DNA of 64,000 nt from contig CAWAXG010000002.1 in NCBI GenBank assembly GCA_963785755.1, forward strand, positions 248,001-312,000. The letters run 5' to 3'. Origin of the DNA: JACCXG01 sp963785755 (lineage in GTDB: Bacteria; Acidobacteriota; Vicinamibacteria; Vicinamibacterales; 2-12-FULL-66-21). The position numbers and the translations under genes are program-made. The notes under the pieces were generated by a model. That model did not search any database. It was not told the origin of the DNA and saw only the letters and a program-made list of their open reading frames with translations. Shown one piece after another: positions 16,444 to 24,890 of this stretch. How positions within the stretch are numbered: the stretch's first letter is position 1; every line of letters starts with the position of its first letter.

Positions 16444-17070
16444 ATGATGATTCTTGCGATTATCGTCGTTGCCGCGTTCGCGGCCTACGTGATGACGTCC
16501 GATGAACGCCGTCAGACGCTCGTTCCGGTGTTTGTATTCCTGCGGAAACTCGGACTGGTCATGGCCCTCGGCCTGGTGGGTCTGCGTGGATTCCTGATCG
16601 CGCTGCTCGCACGGAAGCCGTGGGCCCTTGCCGGGCTCGGAGCCATGGCCGCGGTCGTGCTCGCCGGCACGATTCAAGCGCTCTATGAGCAGCAGCTGAC
16701 GGATATCCGCCCGGAAATCGAGCGGGTGATCGTGATTGAGGCCCGCACCGTGCAGTCCTACGAAGCGGCGGTGAACCAGTTCAAGCTCGGCGCCATGTCC
16801 GCAGAGGCGCTGGCCAAAATGATCAAACGTACGGTGCTGCCCGAGCTGCAGGCGACCCGGCTGCGGTTGAAGTCGCTCGATCTCGTCCCGCCCGAGCACA
16901 GGCCGCTGCTCGCGCGCGCCGATGAATACCTCCAGCTGCGCAATGAAAGCTGGCGGCTCCGCGCCGACGCGCTCGAGAAGCGCAGCCTGGCCGCACTGAA
17001 GAAGGCCGACCACGCCGAACGCGCATCGCTCCAGGCGTTCGAGCACGTCCGGCCGCCCGAGATGCAGTAG
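16444..17070 (+). CDS. Hypothetical membrane protein
   Basis: 208 residues, not recognised. Three hydrophobic stretches lie in the first third: ILAIIVVAAFAAYVM (2-17), LGLVMALGLVGLRGFLIALLA (36-56) and WALAGLGAMAAVVLAGTI (60-77). The remaining 130 residues are helical and charged (for example EVIVIEARTVQSYEAAV-like IVIEARTVQSYEAAVNQF and LRLKSLDLVPPEHRPLL), probably a soluble coiled domain. The spacer before it contains a hairpin GCCCGGA/TCCGGGC at 16385-16403. Two consecutive ATGs at 16444 and 16447 are both possible. No functional context is visible. Confidence 0.72.
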   Translation: MMILAIIVVAAFAAYVMTSDERRQTLVPVFVFLRKLGLVMALGLVGLRGFLIALLARKPWALAGLGAMAAVVLAGTIQALYEQQLTDIRPEIERVIVIEARTVQSYEAAVNQFKLGAMSAEALAKMIKRTVLPELQATRLRLKSLDLVPPEHRPLLARADEYLQLRNESWRLRADALEKRSLAALKKADHAERASLQAFEHVRPPEMQ

Positions 17071-17088
17071 CGGCTGTCCGGCTGCCGG

Positions 17089-17757
17089 TTACTTCCCCGC
17101 CGGAACCAGCACGAAGTCGGTCCATTCGCGGCTTTCGTATACCGCTGCCGCGAACTTCGGATCCATCAGCGCCGAACCTTCCACCAGATACGTCGCGAGC
17201 TCTTTGGTATGCACCTGTGCCGGCTTGAAGGCCGCGCGCAGATCGTCGGAGTCGGATCCGCCCGGCCAGTACTTGTCCCGCGAGACCTTGGTGAGCGCGA
17301 TGATCGTGATGTAGTTGCCGGTGTCCGGGCCGCGCACCGCCTTGTAGTACAGCAGCCGCAGATCCGGACGCAGGTTGCCGACGGCCGGATGCAGGGTGTC
17401 GCGAACGTAACCCTCGAAGGCGTCGCGGCGCTCGGGCCGCACCTTGATGTAGTGGATGCCGAGGACGTCGACGTCGGGCAGCGCGCCGACTTTCTCGGGA
17501 CTCAACAGGCGATACTCCGACGCGCCGGCGTCAGCCGGCGGCGCGCCCTTCGCTCCCGCCGTGGAGACGAGCAGGAACTGCCCTTTCCGATTCCCGCGAT
17601 CCGCCTGGAACAGCTGTCCCTGCGCACCAGCCGCCGGCTTGCCGTTCGACGGCGTGAACACCATCACCTCACCCAGCTTCATCGTCTGCCCCTCGGCTGG
17701 CATGGACACAAGGACCGTGAGCGAGAACGCGAGCGTACCTGCAGCGACGCTTTTCAT
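17089..17757 (-). CDS. Hypothetical secreted protein
   Basis: 222 residues with a signal peptide (MKSVAAGTLAFSLTVLVSMPAEG). The mature part is unknown to me. It contains VDVLGIHYIKVRPERRDAFEGYVRDTLHPAV, which resembles the dimeric ferredoxin-like fold of antibiotic-biosynthesis-monooxygenase/NIPSNAP-type proteins, but without diagnostic residues. It is convergent with the membrane protein gene; the upstream spacer (17758-17861) shows no clear promoter. Confidence 0.72.
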   Translation of the reverse strand: MKSVAAGTLAFSLTVLVSMPAEGQTMKLGEVMVFTPSNGKPAAGAQGQLFQADRGNRKGQFLLVSTAGAKGAPPADAGASEYRLLSPEKVGALPDVDVLGIHYIKVRPERRDAFEGYVRDTLHPAVGNLRPDLRLLYYKAVRGPDTGNYITIIALTKVSRDKYWPGGSDSDDLRAAFKPAQVHTKELATYLVEGSALMDPKFAAAVYESREWTDFVLVPAGK

Positions 17758-17861
17758 GAAGTCTGCCTCGATCTGATCCGACCACGTGTTGCCGTTAGCG
17801 GGTCGACCGGGCTGCAGTATCGTGGAGGGCCCGGCTGAAGATCAACTCAAACTTGCCAGCT

Positions 17862-17905
17862 TCAAGAATTCAAAGGTTCAAGAGGTTCGGGTTCAGGAGT
17901 TGACT
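17862..17905. repeat. Word repeat family G, copy G1
   Basis: The words are TTCAAGAATTCAAAGG, TTCAAGAGG and TTCGGGTTCAGGAGTTGAC. They are complementary to the TGAACCCTTGAACTCC words of copy G2 at 27300. The last word supplies the TTGACT used as the -35 box of the next promoter. Confidence 0.6.
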
Positions 17906-17942
17906 TTTTCGGCAAACTGTCCTACTGTCATATGACAGTTTG
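17900..17942 (+). promoter_or_regulatory. Promoter with GntR-type operator for the YtrAB-like operon
   Basis: TTGACT (17900-17905) and TACTGT (17923-17928) are 17 bases apart. A perfect 16-base palindrome ACTGTCATATGACAGT (17924-17939) overlaps the -10, and CAAACTGTC (17913-17921) faces GACAGTTTG (17934-17942). This is the layout of an autoregulatory YtrA-type GntR operator. The start codon at 17954 follows about 20 bases after the expected transcript start, without an obvious Shine-Dalgarno. Confidence 0.72.
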
Positions 17943-17953
17943 CATCGAACGAC

Positions 17954-18358
17954 ATGCTGTTCCAGATCAACTTCAAGTCCGGCAAACCGGTCTATCTGCA
18001 GCTGGTCGATCAGGTCCGGGCCGCCGCCGCGTCCGGGGCGATCCAGCCGGGGGATCCGTTGCCCTCGATCCGGCCCGTGGCCGAGGATCTGCGGGTCAAT
18101 CGGAACACGGTGGCCAAGGCCTACACCGAGCTCGAGAGCCAGGGGGTGATCGAGACGATTGCCGGCAAGGGGTGTTTCGTCCGCGAGAACAACTCGCCGC
18201 TGAAGAAGGAAGCGCGCCGCAAGCTCATCTCCGAGGCGATTGACGACGCCGTGGTTCAGGCCCATCACCTCCAGATTGGCAAATCCGAGTTCCTTCGCCT
18301 CGCGGAGGAACGTTTCGACGGGCTCCAGAGCAGACGGGCCCGCGCCACGAATGGATGA
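17954..18358 (+). CDS. GntR family regulator, YtrA subfamily
   Basis: 134 residues, a winged-helix domain only, with a short C-terminal helical tail as in the YtrA subfamily. Diagnostic: GKPVYLQLVDQVRAAAASG, GDPLPSIRPVAEDLRVNRNTVAKAYTELESQGVIET and GKGCFV. YtrA regulators control adjacent ABC exporters and respond to cell-wall-active compounds in characterised Gram-positive cases. Here the next two genes are the ATPase and permease, and the 3' end overlaps the ATPase start (ATGGATGA). A palindrome in its own promoter points to autoregulation. Confidence 0.92.
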   Translation: MLFQINFKSGKPVYLQLVDQVRAAAASGAIQPGDPLPSIRPVAEDLRVNRNTVAKAYTELESQGVIETIAGKGCFVRENNSPLKKEARRKLISEAIDDAVVQAHHLQIGKSEFLRLAEERFDGLQSRRARATNG

Positions 18359-19272
18359 CACAAGAATGCACGCCGATGATCCCGTTATCGCCATCGACCG
18401 TCTGGTGCGGCGCTATGGCCGCACCGACGCCGTGGACGGCCTCACCCTGCGCGTGGAGCGCGGACGTTGTTATGGGTTCTTCGGCCGCAACGGCGCCGGC
18501 AAGACCACGACGATCAAGTGCCTGCTGAACCTGCTCCGGCCGACGAGCGGAAGCGCCAGGGTCTTCGGCCTCGATCCGGCGCAGCACGAAGTGAGCGTGA
18601 AGTCGCGGCTCGCCTACGTGCCGGATCTCGTCGCCTTCTATCCCTGGATGACGGTGCGGAACACGCTCGACTACTGCGCGTCCTTCCGCAGCCGCTGGAA
18701 CCGGGAGACCGAACGCGCGCTTGCTCGATCGCTTCCGGCTCGACCCGCGGCAGAAGGCCAGTCATCTCTCGAAAGGGCAACGCACCCAGCTCGCGCTGAT
18801 CACGGCGATCTGTCCGGAGCCGGAGCTGCTCGTCCTCGACGAGCCGACCTCGGGCCTCGATCCGATCGTCCGCCGCGAGTTCATCCAGACGGTGATCGGC
18901 GCCTATCAGGACGCCGACCCGGGGCGGAGGACGGTGTTCGTCTCGACCCACCTGATCTCCGAGTTCGAAGGCCTGATCGACGAGTTCACGATCATCGACA
19001 GCGGCCGCGAGGTGCTGACGCTCGAAGCGGACGCGGCGCGCGAACGCTACACGAGAATCCGGGCGCGCTTCGCCGGCGAGCCCCCCGTGCTCACGCTCGA
19101 ACGCGCGCGGACGCTGCGCCGCGGACGCGACCTCGAGATCATCGCGAACGGTGACACCGCAGACGTGCTCGCGCAGGTGAAGGCCCTATCGCCCGAGGCG
19201 CTGACCACCGAAGCGCTGACGCTCGAGGAGATCTTCGTGTCGACGCTGCAGCCGCACGGAGCCGCGGCGTGA
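18351..19272 (+). CDS. ABC transporter ATP-binding protein, YtrB-like, frameshifted
   Basis: About 306 residues once a one-base frameshift near 18720 is bridged. The first frame has Walker A (FGRNGAGKTTTIK), then VKSRLAYVPDLVAFYPWMT and CASFRSRWNRETERAL; the second frame, from 18721, resumes with LLDRFRLDPRQKASHLSKGQ. The ABC signature is LSKGQ rather than LSGGQ; Walker B is LLVLDEPTSGLDP and the H-loop is VSTHLISEFE. An extra base in GCGCTTGCTCG explains the break. The gene overlaps both neighbours (YtrA upstream, permease by GTGA downstream), so one exporter operon is intended. Start ATG 18351 is chosen for the overlap; ATG 18366 is the alternative. Confidence 0.85.
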
Positions 19273-20740
19273 GCGGCGCGCTCGCGCTGCCGGCCGGAGC
19301 GACGAAGGAGATTCGCGCGCTCCTGCCCACCTGGGCCGCCTGCCTCATCGTCGTTGCGGCCGGCGCGGTCATCGACAGTCCCTTGATCTCCGCGCCGCCC
19401 TGGCGGTGTACTTGATTGGATCCGTGGCACTCGGCGCGACGTCGATTGGCGCCGAATATACGCACCGGACGCTTGCGCTGCTGCTCTCGCAGCCGTCGCC
19501 GCGCAGCCGGATCCTGCTGATCAAAATCGGGGTTCTGGCGGTAATGGTCGTATCGCTGGCCGGCCTCGCCGCACTCACGCTGTTCGAGGAGACGCCGGGT
19601 CGAGCCGGCAGTCAGGAACTGCGCACGCTGGTTCTTCTGCTGATCGTCATGGTGAGCGTGTGTCTCGCGCCGGCGATGACCATGCTGTCGCGCAGCCAGC
19701 TTGCTGGAACCGTGTTCACCATCACCGTTCCCGGTCTGGTGTTGTTCTCCGCCGAACTGATCCAGTACGCGTGGTATGGCTTCAGGAGCGCCGATCAGGA
19801 AGCGGCCGCGCGGATCGCGGTCATGCGCTGGGGGCTGATGCCCATCTGCGTACTGGCGGGGATGGCCATCTGGCCGATGTTCGCGCGGTTGAGCGCGATC
19901 GAGGGACGCGGCGCCGAGATTCAGCTGCCGCCGTGGATCGGACGGCGGGCGGCGCGGGAAGCGTCAGCGCTCGCGGCCGGGCGCAGGCAGCATCCCTTCC
20001 GCGCGCTGTTTAGAAAGGAACTTCGGCTGCAGCAGCTGTCGTTCGTGGTCGCCGGCCTCTTTCTGCTGGCCGCGAGCCCCATGCTACTGCTCCAGCAGCC
20101 GGGGGCCGCCGACGGCGGCCTTCCGCTCAGCGCGCTGATGATTCTGTATGTCGGGCTGCTGCTGCTCGCGCTGCTTATTGGTTCGCTCGGCAGCGCCGAA
20201 GAGCGCCAGCTCGGCACGCTCGAGTGGCAAGTCCTACTGCCCGTCCCGATGTGGCAGCAATGGACCGTGAAGGTGTTCACTACGGTGAGCCTCTCGTTGA
20301 TCCTGGGCGTCGGCATGCCCGCGCTCGTCACCATGGTGTTCGCGATTCGCGAGCTGTCCGCGGGAACGTGGGTCGTCATGGCTGTCGCTGCGCCGATTCT
20401 CACCATCGCGGCGCTCTACGTGTCGTCGCTGTCCAGCAGCGGCGTGCGCGCCCTCACGGTGGCGATTCCGGCGGTTGCCGGCGCGGCGCTTCTATCAGGG
20501 GTGGTTTTGGCGATCGCGCAGGCGGGTGTGTTCGCGCTGACCGGATCGCCCGGCCGGCTGCAGCGGCATTGGCTGCTCATGTTTGTCCCGGCAGTAGTGT
20601 TCGCCCTTACCGCCCTCGCGCTCCTGCTGACGTTCGGCCTGAGGAACCACCGATCCGCCGACCGCACTCCCGGACGCGTGCTGAAGCAAGCCGCCTGGAT
20701 TGTCGGCGCGATGACGATCGCCTTCATCAGCTTCGTTTGA
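19269..20740 (+). CDS. ABC-2 type permease of the YtrAB-like operon, frameshifted
   Basis: About 490 residues if a shift near 19380 is bridged. The N-terminal piece (from GTG 19269) gives a first helix TWAACLIVVAAGAVIDS; the other frame resumes with LDLRAALAVYLIGSVALG and runs to 20740. A missing C in the CCC run at 19380-19382 would restore VIDSPLDLRAAL. About ten hydrophobic segments follow, including AEYTHRTLALLLSQP, typical of ABC-2 exporters with a loop between halves near RRQHPFRALFRKELRLQQL. Together with the YtrA/YtrB-like genes it forms an exporter of unknown cargo. Its 3' end overlaps the convergent ArsR gene by 14 bases. Confidence 0.82.
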
Positions 20741-21086
20741 CCGCTCGATCGGTCTCGAGGTGAGCCTTGAGCCGGACCAGCGCGTCGTCCCACCGGCGCT
20801 CGATGATGTCGAGACAGCGCCGGGCGTCGGCCAGGCGCGCCGGGTTGAGCGCCCAGACGTGCTCACGTCCTTCACGGCGGCCGTCGATGATGCCGGCCGC
20901 GGCCAGGACATTGAGGTGCTTGGTCACCCCCTGCCGCGTCAGGTCGAAGCGATCGGCCAGCACCGAGATCGAGGCCGGGCCGCCGTCCGACAAGCGCTGC
21001 AGCAGCGAGATGCGCGTCTCGTCGCCGAGCGCCGCGAACAGGACCGCGGCGCCGGCCAGCCCTCGTTCAACCCGTCGCTTCGACAT
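20727..21086 (-). CDS. ArsR family transcriptional regulator
   Basis: 119 residues. AAVLFAALGDETRISLLQRLSDGGPASISVLAD and FDLTRQGVTKHLNVLAAAGIIDGRREGREHVWAL are the standard winged helix. It lacks the CxC metal site of arsenic sensors, so it belongs to the non-metal group commonly coupled with SRPBCC (AHSA1) proteins. It overlaps the end of the SRPBCC gene by 20 bases on the same strand, so they are co-transcribed. GCAAC/GTTGC dyads upstream of that operon are candidate binding sites. Confidence 0.93.
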   Translation of the reverse strand: MSKRRVERGLAGAAVLFAALGDETRISLLQRLSDGGPASISVLADRFDLTRQGVTKHLNVLAAAGIIDGRREGREHVWALNPARLADARRCLDIIERRWDDALVRLKAHLETDRAVKRS

Positions 21087-21534
21087 GTTTCTGCAGCCAG
21101 ACCAGCACCTCGGTCCAGCCCTGCGTATTGTCGCCGTAGACCTTGGCCCGGCGCGCGGCCGAGATCGCGTCGAACCCGGCCTCTGCCACGGCCAGACGCG
21201 TGCCATGCCCGGACGGCTCGAGCGTGAACGTCACGGTGGTCTGCGGCTCGCGTGAGTAATCCACTTTGGGATCCACTTCCCCGGGATGCCACTTCCAGAC
21301 GAACCGCCGCGGCGGGGTCATTTCGACAATCCGCACGAGGAATCGCTGGCCCGGGTTCTGCGGATGGACCGAGGTCATCCAGACCTCCTGGCCGGGCGCC
21401 AGCGTTCCTTCGATCGTCACCTGAAACCAGTCCGAAAGCTCGGCCGCGTCGGTCAGCGCCCGCCACACGCGTTCGGGCGGGGCATCGATCTCGATCGTCC
21501 GGTCGATGCGGCTCAGATCCAGCAGCGTCATCAT
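21067..21534 (-). CDS. SRPBCC (AHSA1-like) domain protein
   Basis: 155 residues, START/Bet v 1-like fold of the AHSA1/UPF0310-type subfamily. Seen: IDRTIEIDAPPERVWRALTDAAELSDWFQ at the N-terminus, the central PGQRFLVRIVEMTPPRRFVWKWHPG, and a C-terminal long helix ending WTEVLVWLQKHV. It is usually partnered with ArsR regulators and thought to bind a hydrophobic ligand. ATG 21534 and ATG 21531 are adjacent; AGGAGG lies 4 and 7 bases upstream respectively, which favours the second slightly. It is first in a two-gene operon with ArsR. Confidence 0.9.
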   Translation of the reverse strand: MMTLLDLSRIDRTIEIDAPPERVWRALTDAAELSDWFQVTIEGTLAPGQEVWMTSVHPQNPGQRFLVRIVEMTPPRRFVWKWHPGEVDPKVDYSREPQTTVTFTLEPSGHGTRLAVAEAGFDAISAARRAKVYGDNTQGWTEVLVWLQKHVEATG

Positions 21535-21595
21535 GCAACCTCCTGGTTGCATGATGGATCGGGCCGGCGGAATACGCAACCATTGAGTTGCGCAA
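21535..21595 (-). promoter_or_regulatory. Leader of the SRPBCC/ArsR operon with GCAAC dyads
   Basis: Directly before the start codon the mRNA reads GCAACC, AGGA, GGTTGC: a perfect 6-base stem (21535-21550) holding the AGGAGG ribosome site. Further up, GCAAC (21576-21580) faces GTTGC (21587-21591), and TTGCGCAA (21588-21595) is palindromic. The same half-site in both places suggests ArsR operators; the first could also mask the ribosome site as RNA. Confidence 0.5.
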
Positions 21596-21673
21596 TGGAT
21601 CAATTTCAATGTCCCATCGCTGCGAAGGAAAGGAATCGAGCCTGAGCCACCCCGACCTCCATAACAAGAAATG

Positions 21674-21700
21674 AGCCTCCCGTCCTCCAGTCCTCCCTGG
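21674..21700. repeat. Word repeat family H, copy H1
   Basis: GCCTCCCGTCCTCCAGTCCT then CCCTGG, with AACAAGAAA just before it; a further CCTCCGTCCTCCG follows at 21774. Copy H2 at 24783 repeats CCAGTCCTCCCGTCCTCCC and AACAAGAAA. H1 and H2 lie on either side of the PadR/ADOP C module. Confidence 0.6.
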
Positions 21701-21818
21701 AAAGAACAATGCCGGCCGTCCGCGGTTCCTCGAGGCGTCAGGATAAGGGAGTCCTCTCATCCTTGAAACTTGCCTCCGTCCTCCGTGCTTTTGTCGGCCG
21801 CTCCTCATAACTATCGGC

Positions 21819-21847
21819 TTGTAGATATATCGGTAATCCGATATATT
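21819..21847 (+). promoter_or_regulatory. Promoter and operator of the PadR/ADOP C operon
   Basis: TTGTAG (21819-21824) and TATATT (21842-21847) are 17 bases apart. Between and over them lie the perfect arms ATATATCGG (21825-21833) and CCGATATAT (21838-21846), strikingly AT-rich for this genome. The ATG at 21855 is about 8 bases past the -10 box and has no Shine-Dalgarno, so the transcript is probably leaderless and controlled by PadR binding on the -10. Confidence 0.72.
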
Positions 21848-21854
21848 TGCCCCC

Positions 21855-22196
21855 ATGCCCGCCGCCGAGCGCCCCCTCGCCCCAGCCACCTTCCACATCC
21901 TCATCGCCCTGGCCGACGAGCCGCGGCATGGCTACGGCATCATGCAGGAGGTCGCGGACCGGACCGCCGGCAAGATCGTCATGAGTCCGGGCACCCTGTA
22001 CGGATCGATCAAGCAGATGCTCGAAGAGGATCTGATCGAAGAAGTCCGCGGGCGCCGGAGCAGCGGAGACGACGCGCGGCGGCGGTACTACCGGATCACG
22101 GCGTCGGGGCGTGAGACCGCGCGGCAGGAGATGGCGCGGCTGGCCGAGCTGCTGAAGCAGGCGCGGGTCACCAGTCTCCGGTTCGAGAAAGCGTGA
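21855..22196 (+). CDS. PadR family transcriptional regulator (with ADOP C)
   Basis: 113 residues. LAPATFHILIALADEPRHGYGIMQEVADRTAGKIVMSPGTLYGSIKQML gives the winged-helix core; RRRYYRITASGRETARQEMARL is the wing and dimer helix. It differs from the other four PadR copies (LAPATFHILIALA rather than LxQGTLxxLVLKTL), so it belongs to a second PadR subgroup, matching its differently built partner permease. It is followed at once by ADOP C; a GTG start of the latter would overlap its stop codon (GTGA). Confidence 0.93.
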   Translation: MPAAERPLAPATFHILIALADEPRHGYGIMQEVADRTAGKIVMSPGTLYGSIKQMLEEDLIEEVRGRRSSGDDARRRYYRITASGRETARQEMARLAELLKQARVTSLRFEKA

Positions 22197-22204
22197 CGGC
22201 TGCC

Positions 22205-24766
22205 ATGAACGTGTCGGAGCGCGTCTATCGCTGGCTGCTCCGCTCGTATCCCCGCGAGTTTCGCGACGAGTACGGCGAGGAGATGGTCCTGCTGTTTCGC
22301 GAGCGCTGCGGCGACGCGCGGGTGCGATCGTGGCTCCAGGCCGCTGGCGACCTGCTGTTCCATGCGCCGAGGGAACACTGGGGCATGCTTCGGCAGGACG
22401 TGCGCTACGCGCTGCGGACGTGGCGCCGCGCGCCGGCGGTCCCCGCCATCGCGGTGACGGCGCTGACGCTCGGCATGGGCGCGAACCTGGCGGTCTTCAG
22501 CGTGACGAACGCCGTGCTCCTCCGGCCGCTTCCCGTCCGCGAGCCCGGGCGCGTGGTGGTCGTCCAGGAAACGCGCGCGGGCGCCGGCGTCGCCTCTGGC
22601 GGCGCCTCGTTCCCCAACTACCTCTCGTGGAAGGAGCGGTCGCGAAGCCTCGATCTGGCAGCCTACAGCGGCCAGGCGCTGACGTGGACCGACGGGCCGC
22701 AGCCGGAGCGGCTCGAGGCAACTGCCGCAACGGCATCCTTTCTCGACGTCGCCGGCGGCTCGCTCCAGAGCGGACGGTGGTTCACCGAGGATGAAGCGCA
22801 GTCCGGACAACCCGGCGTCGTCGTGATGAGCAACCGGCTGTGGCGACAGCGCTTCGGTGCGGATCAAGGAGTCCTCGGACGAAGCCTGATTCTCAACAGC
22901 ACGCCGTATACGGTGATCGGCATCGCGTCGCCTGGATTCACCGTCCCCTTCGAACCCGACCTGTGGGTTCCGCAGCTGGGCGATCCGTCGCCGGCGAGAC
23001 GCGCCATCCGGTACCTCTCCGTCGTCGGTCGGCTGAAGCAGGACGTCACGCTCGCGCAGGCACGGGGAGAGATGTCTTCGGTGGCGCTCACGCTCGAACA
23101 GGAGTTTCCAGACGCGAATCGCGATTTCCGAATCAGCCTGATTTCACTTGCCGAGTCGATCATTCCCCGGGACATCCGGACCGCGTTGATGGTCCTGCAG
23201 TTCGCCGCGGGACTCGTGTTGCTGATCGCCTGCGCCAACGTCGCCAACGTGCTCCTGTCGCGGGCGATCGCGCGGCGAAGGGAAATCGCGCTCCGTACGG
23301 CGCTCGGCGCCGGCGCCGCCCGCATCACGCGCCAGCTGCTGACGGAAAGCGCCCTGCTGTCAACCGCGGGGGCGGTGCTGGGGCTGCTGCTGTCCGCGGG
23401 GATCGTGGCGGCAGCGCGGTCAAATCTGGCGGGCATGGTCCCGCGCATCGAAGACCTCGGCCTCGACCTCACGGTCGCCGCGTTCGCGCTCGGGCTGATC
23501 ATGCTGACGGCAATCGGGTTCGGGTTCGCGCCGGTCTGGCACATGAGGAGCCGGCCGGATGCCGGACTTTTCCAGGCGACGGGGCGGGACGACCGGGCGC
23601 CCTCACGCGTCCGCTCCAGGACGATGCTCGTCGTCACACAGGTCTCGCTCACGACGGTGCTCGTCGTCGGTGCGGCGCTGCTGATTCAGAGCCTGATCCA
23701 ACTGCAGCGGGTGCCGCTGGGGATGAACCCTGAATCGGTCGTGACGGCGAAGCTGTCGTTGCGGCGCGCGAAGCTTCCCGATGGGACGGCGATCGGCGGG
23801 TTCCTGTCGCGGCTGACGTCGGCGCTCGAAAGCACGCCCGGCATCACCGCGGCAGGCATCTCGAGCGCGATCCCCTTGAGTCCTGGCGCCCACACGATGA
23901 CGCGATTCTCGGCGGATTCCGACGATTTCCTTCATGGTCAGTGGCGCCTGGTCGACGCCGGATACTTCCGGACGTTCCAGATTCCACTCATTCGCGGCCG
24001 GTTCTTCGGCCCCGAGGATAGCGGCGAATCACCGAGGGTGTTCGTGATCAGCCACGAAGCCGCCCGTGCTCTTTACGGCGAGGAGAATGCCGTCGGCCGC
24101 CGGCTCCGGCTCGAAAACGGCAACACCGGCGAGATCGTGGGTGTCGTGGCCGACGTCCGGATGAGGAATCTCGGCGAAACGCCCGAGCGGGTGGTGTACT
24201 TCCCGCCCTCGCAGTTCGGGTTCTTCCCGCAGTTCAACGTGGTCGTGCGCAGCGACGGCAGATTCGACCGCACGTCCGCGGTGATCCGCGAGCGGCTGAA
24301 GGATCTCGATCCGGCGCTTGCGGCCTACGACGTCCAGAGCATGCAGCACTGGATCGATCGCAACGCCGCGCTCATGCGCATCCGGACGGTGTTGATCACG
24401 TCGCTGGGCGCGCTCGCGCTGCTGCTGGGTGTCATCGGCATCTACGGCACGATGTCCTATCTGGTCGCGCAGCGCACGCGCGAATTCGGTGTCCGCATCG
24501 CGCTTGGCGCCCGGCCGCAGATCCTGCCGGTCACCGTCGCCGCACAAGGCATGGGACCGATCGTGGCCGGCATCGGGCTCGGCCTTGCCGCCGCGGCAGC
24601 GCTCGTCGATCGACTGCGAGATCTGCTTTTCCAGGTCGACGCGCGGGACCCGGCAACCTTTGCTTCGGTAGCCGTGCTCGTGTGCCTCGTGGCGCTCGCC
24701 GCCTCCTACGTGCCGGCCCGCCGCGCAGCCACAACCGATCCGGTGACGGTGCTGCGAGCCGAGTAG
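22205..24766 (+). CDS. ADOP family permease C (MacB/FtsX-like)
   Basis: 853 residues from ATG 22205; GTG 22193, overlapping the PadR stop, is an equally possible start. The prefix (VYRWLLRSYPREFRDEYGEEMVLLFRERC) is the second ADOP prefix type, distinct from the one in B, E and F. Then come TM1 (VTALTLGMGANLAVFSVTNAVL), a periplasmic MacB domain, a middle helix block (LLIACANVANVLLSRAIARR), a second periplasmic domain, and a C-terminal block with TREFGVRIALGARPQ. It ends in DPVTVLRAE. The PadR in front and H repeats outside make this a self-contained module. Confidence 0.92.
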   Translation: MNVSERVYRWLLRSYPREFRDEYGEEMVLLFRERCGDARVRSWLQAAGDLLFHAPREHWGMLRQDVRYALRTWRRAPAVPAIAVTALTLGMGANLAVFSVTNAVLLRPLPVREPGRVVVVQETRAGAGVASGGASFPNYLSWKERSRSLDLAAYSGQALTWTDGPQPERLEATAATASFLDVAGGSLQSGRWFTEDEAQSGQPGVVVMSNRLWRQRFGADQGVLGRSLILNSTPYTVIGIASPGFTVPFEPDLWVPQLGDPSPARRAIRYLSVVGRLKQDVTLAQARGEMSSVALTLEQEFPDANRDFRISLISLAESIIPRDIRTALMVLQFAAGLVLLIACANVANVLLSRAIARRREIALRTALGAGAARITRQLLTESALLSTAGAVLGLLLSAGIVAAARSNLAGMVPRIEDLGLDLTVAAFALGLIMLTAIGFGFAPVWHMRSRPDAGLFQATGRDDRAPSRVRSRTMLVVTQVSLTTVLVVGAALLIQSLIQLQRVPLGMNPESVVTAKLSLRRAKLPDGTAIGGFLSRLTSALESTPGITAAGISSAIPLSPGAHTMTRFSADSDDFLHGQWRLVDAGYFRTFQIPLIRGRFFGPEDSGESPRVFVISHEAARALYGEENAVGRRLRLENGNTGEIVGVVADVRMRNLGETPERVVYFPPSQFGFFPQFNVVVRSDGRFDRTSAVIRERLKDLDPALAAYDVQSMQHWIDRNAALMRIRTVLITSLGALALLLGVIGIYGTMSYLVAQRTREFGVRIALGARPQILPVTVAAQGMGPIVAGIGLGLAAAAALVDRLRDLLFQVDARDPATFASVAVLVCLVALAASYVPARRAATTDPVTVLRAE

Positions 24767-24782
24767 CTGAACAACGGAAAAC

Positions 24783-24810
24783 TTCCAGTCCTCCCGTCCT
24801 CCCTGTGAAC
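24783..24810. repeat. Word repeat family H, copy H2
   Basis: TTCCAGTCCTCCCGTCCTCC then CTGTGAAC. It directly follows the stop of ADOP C and matches H1 before the PadR gene of the same module. Confidence 0.6.
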
Positions 24811-24890
24811 AAGAAAAGAAGGGCTGGATTTTGGAAACTCCATTCCTCCCCATATCGGAGAAGCCTCCCAATGACGTACGCTTGGAAGCG

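Noticed and set aside
18718..18724. Programmed frameshift in the YtrB-like ATPase
   Set aside because: No slippery heptamer, stop or pseudoknot arrangement is evident, and similar breaks occur in unrelated genes; an indel or sequence error is simpler.
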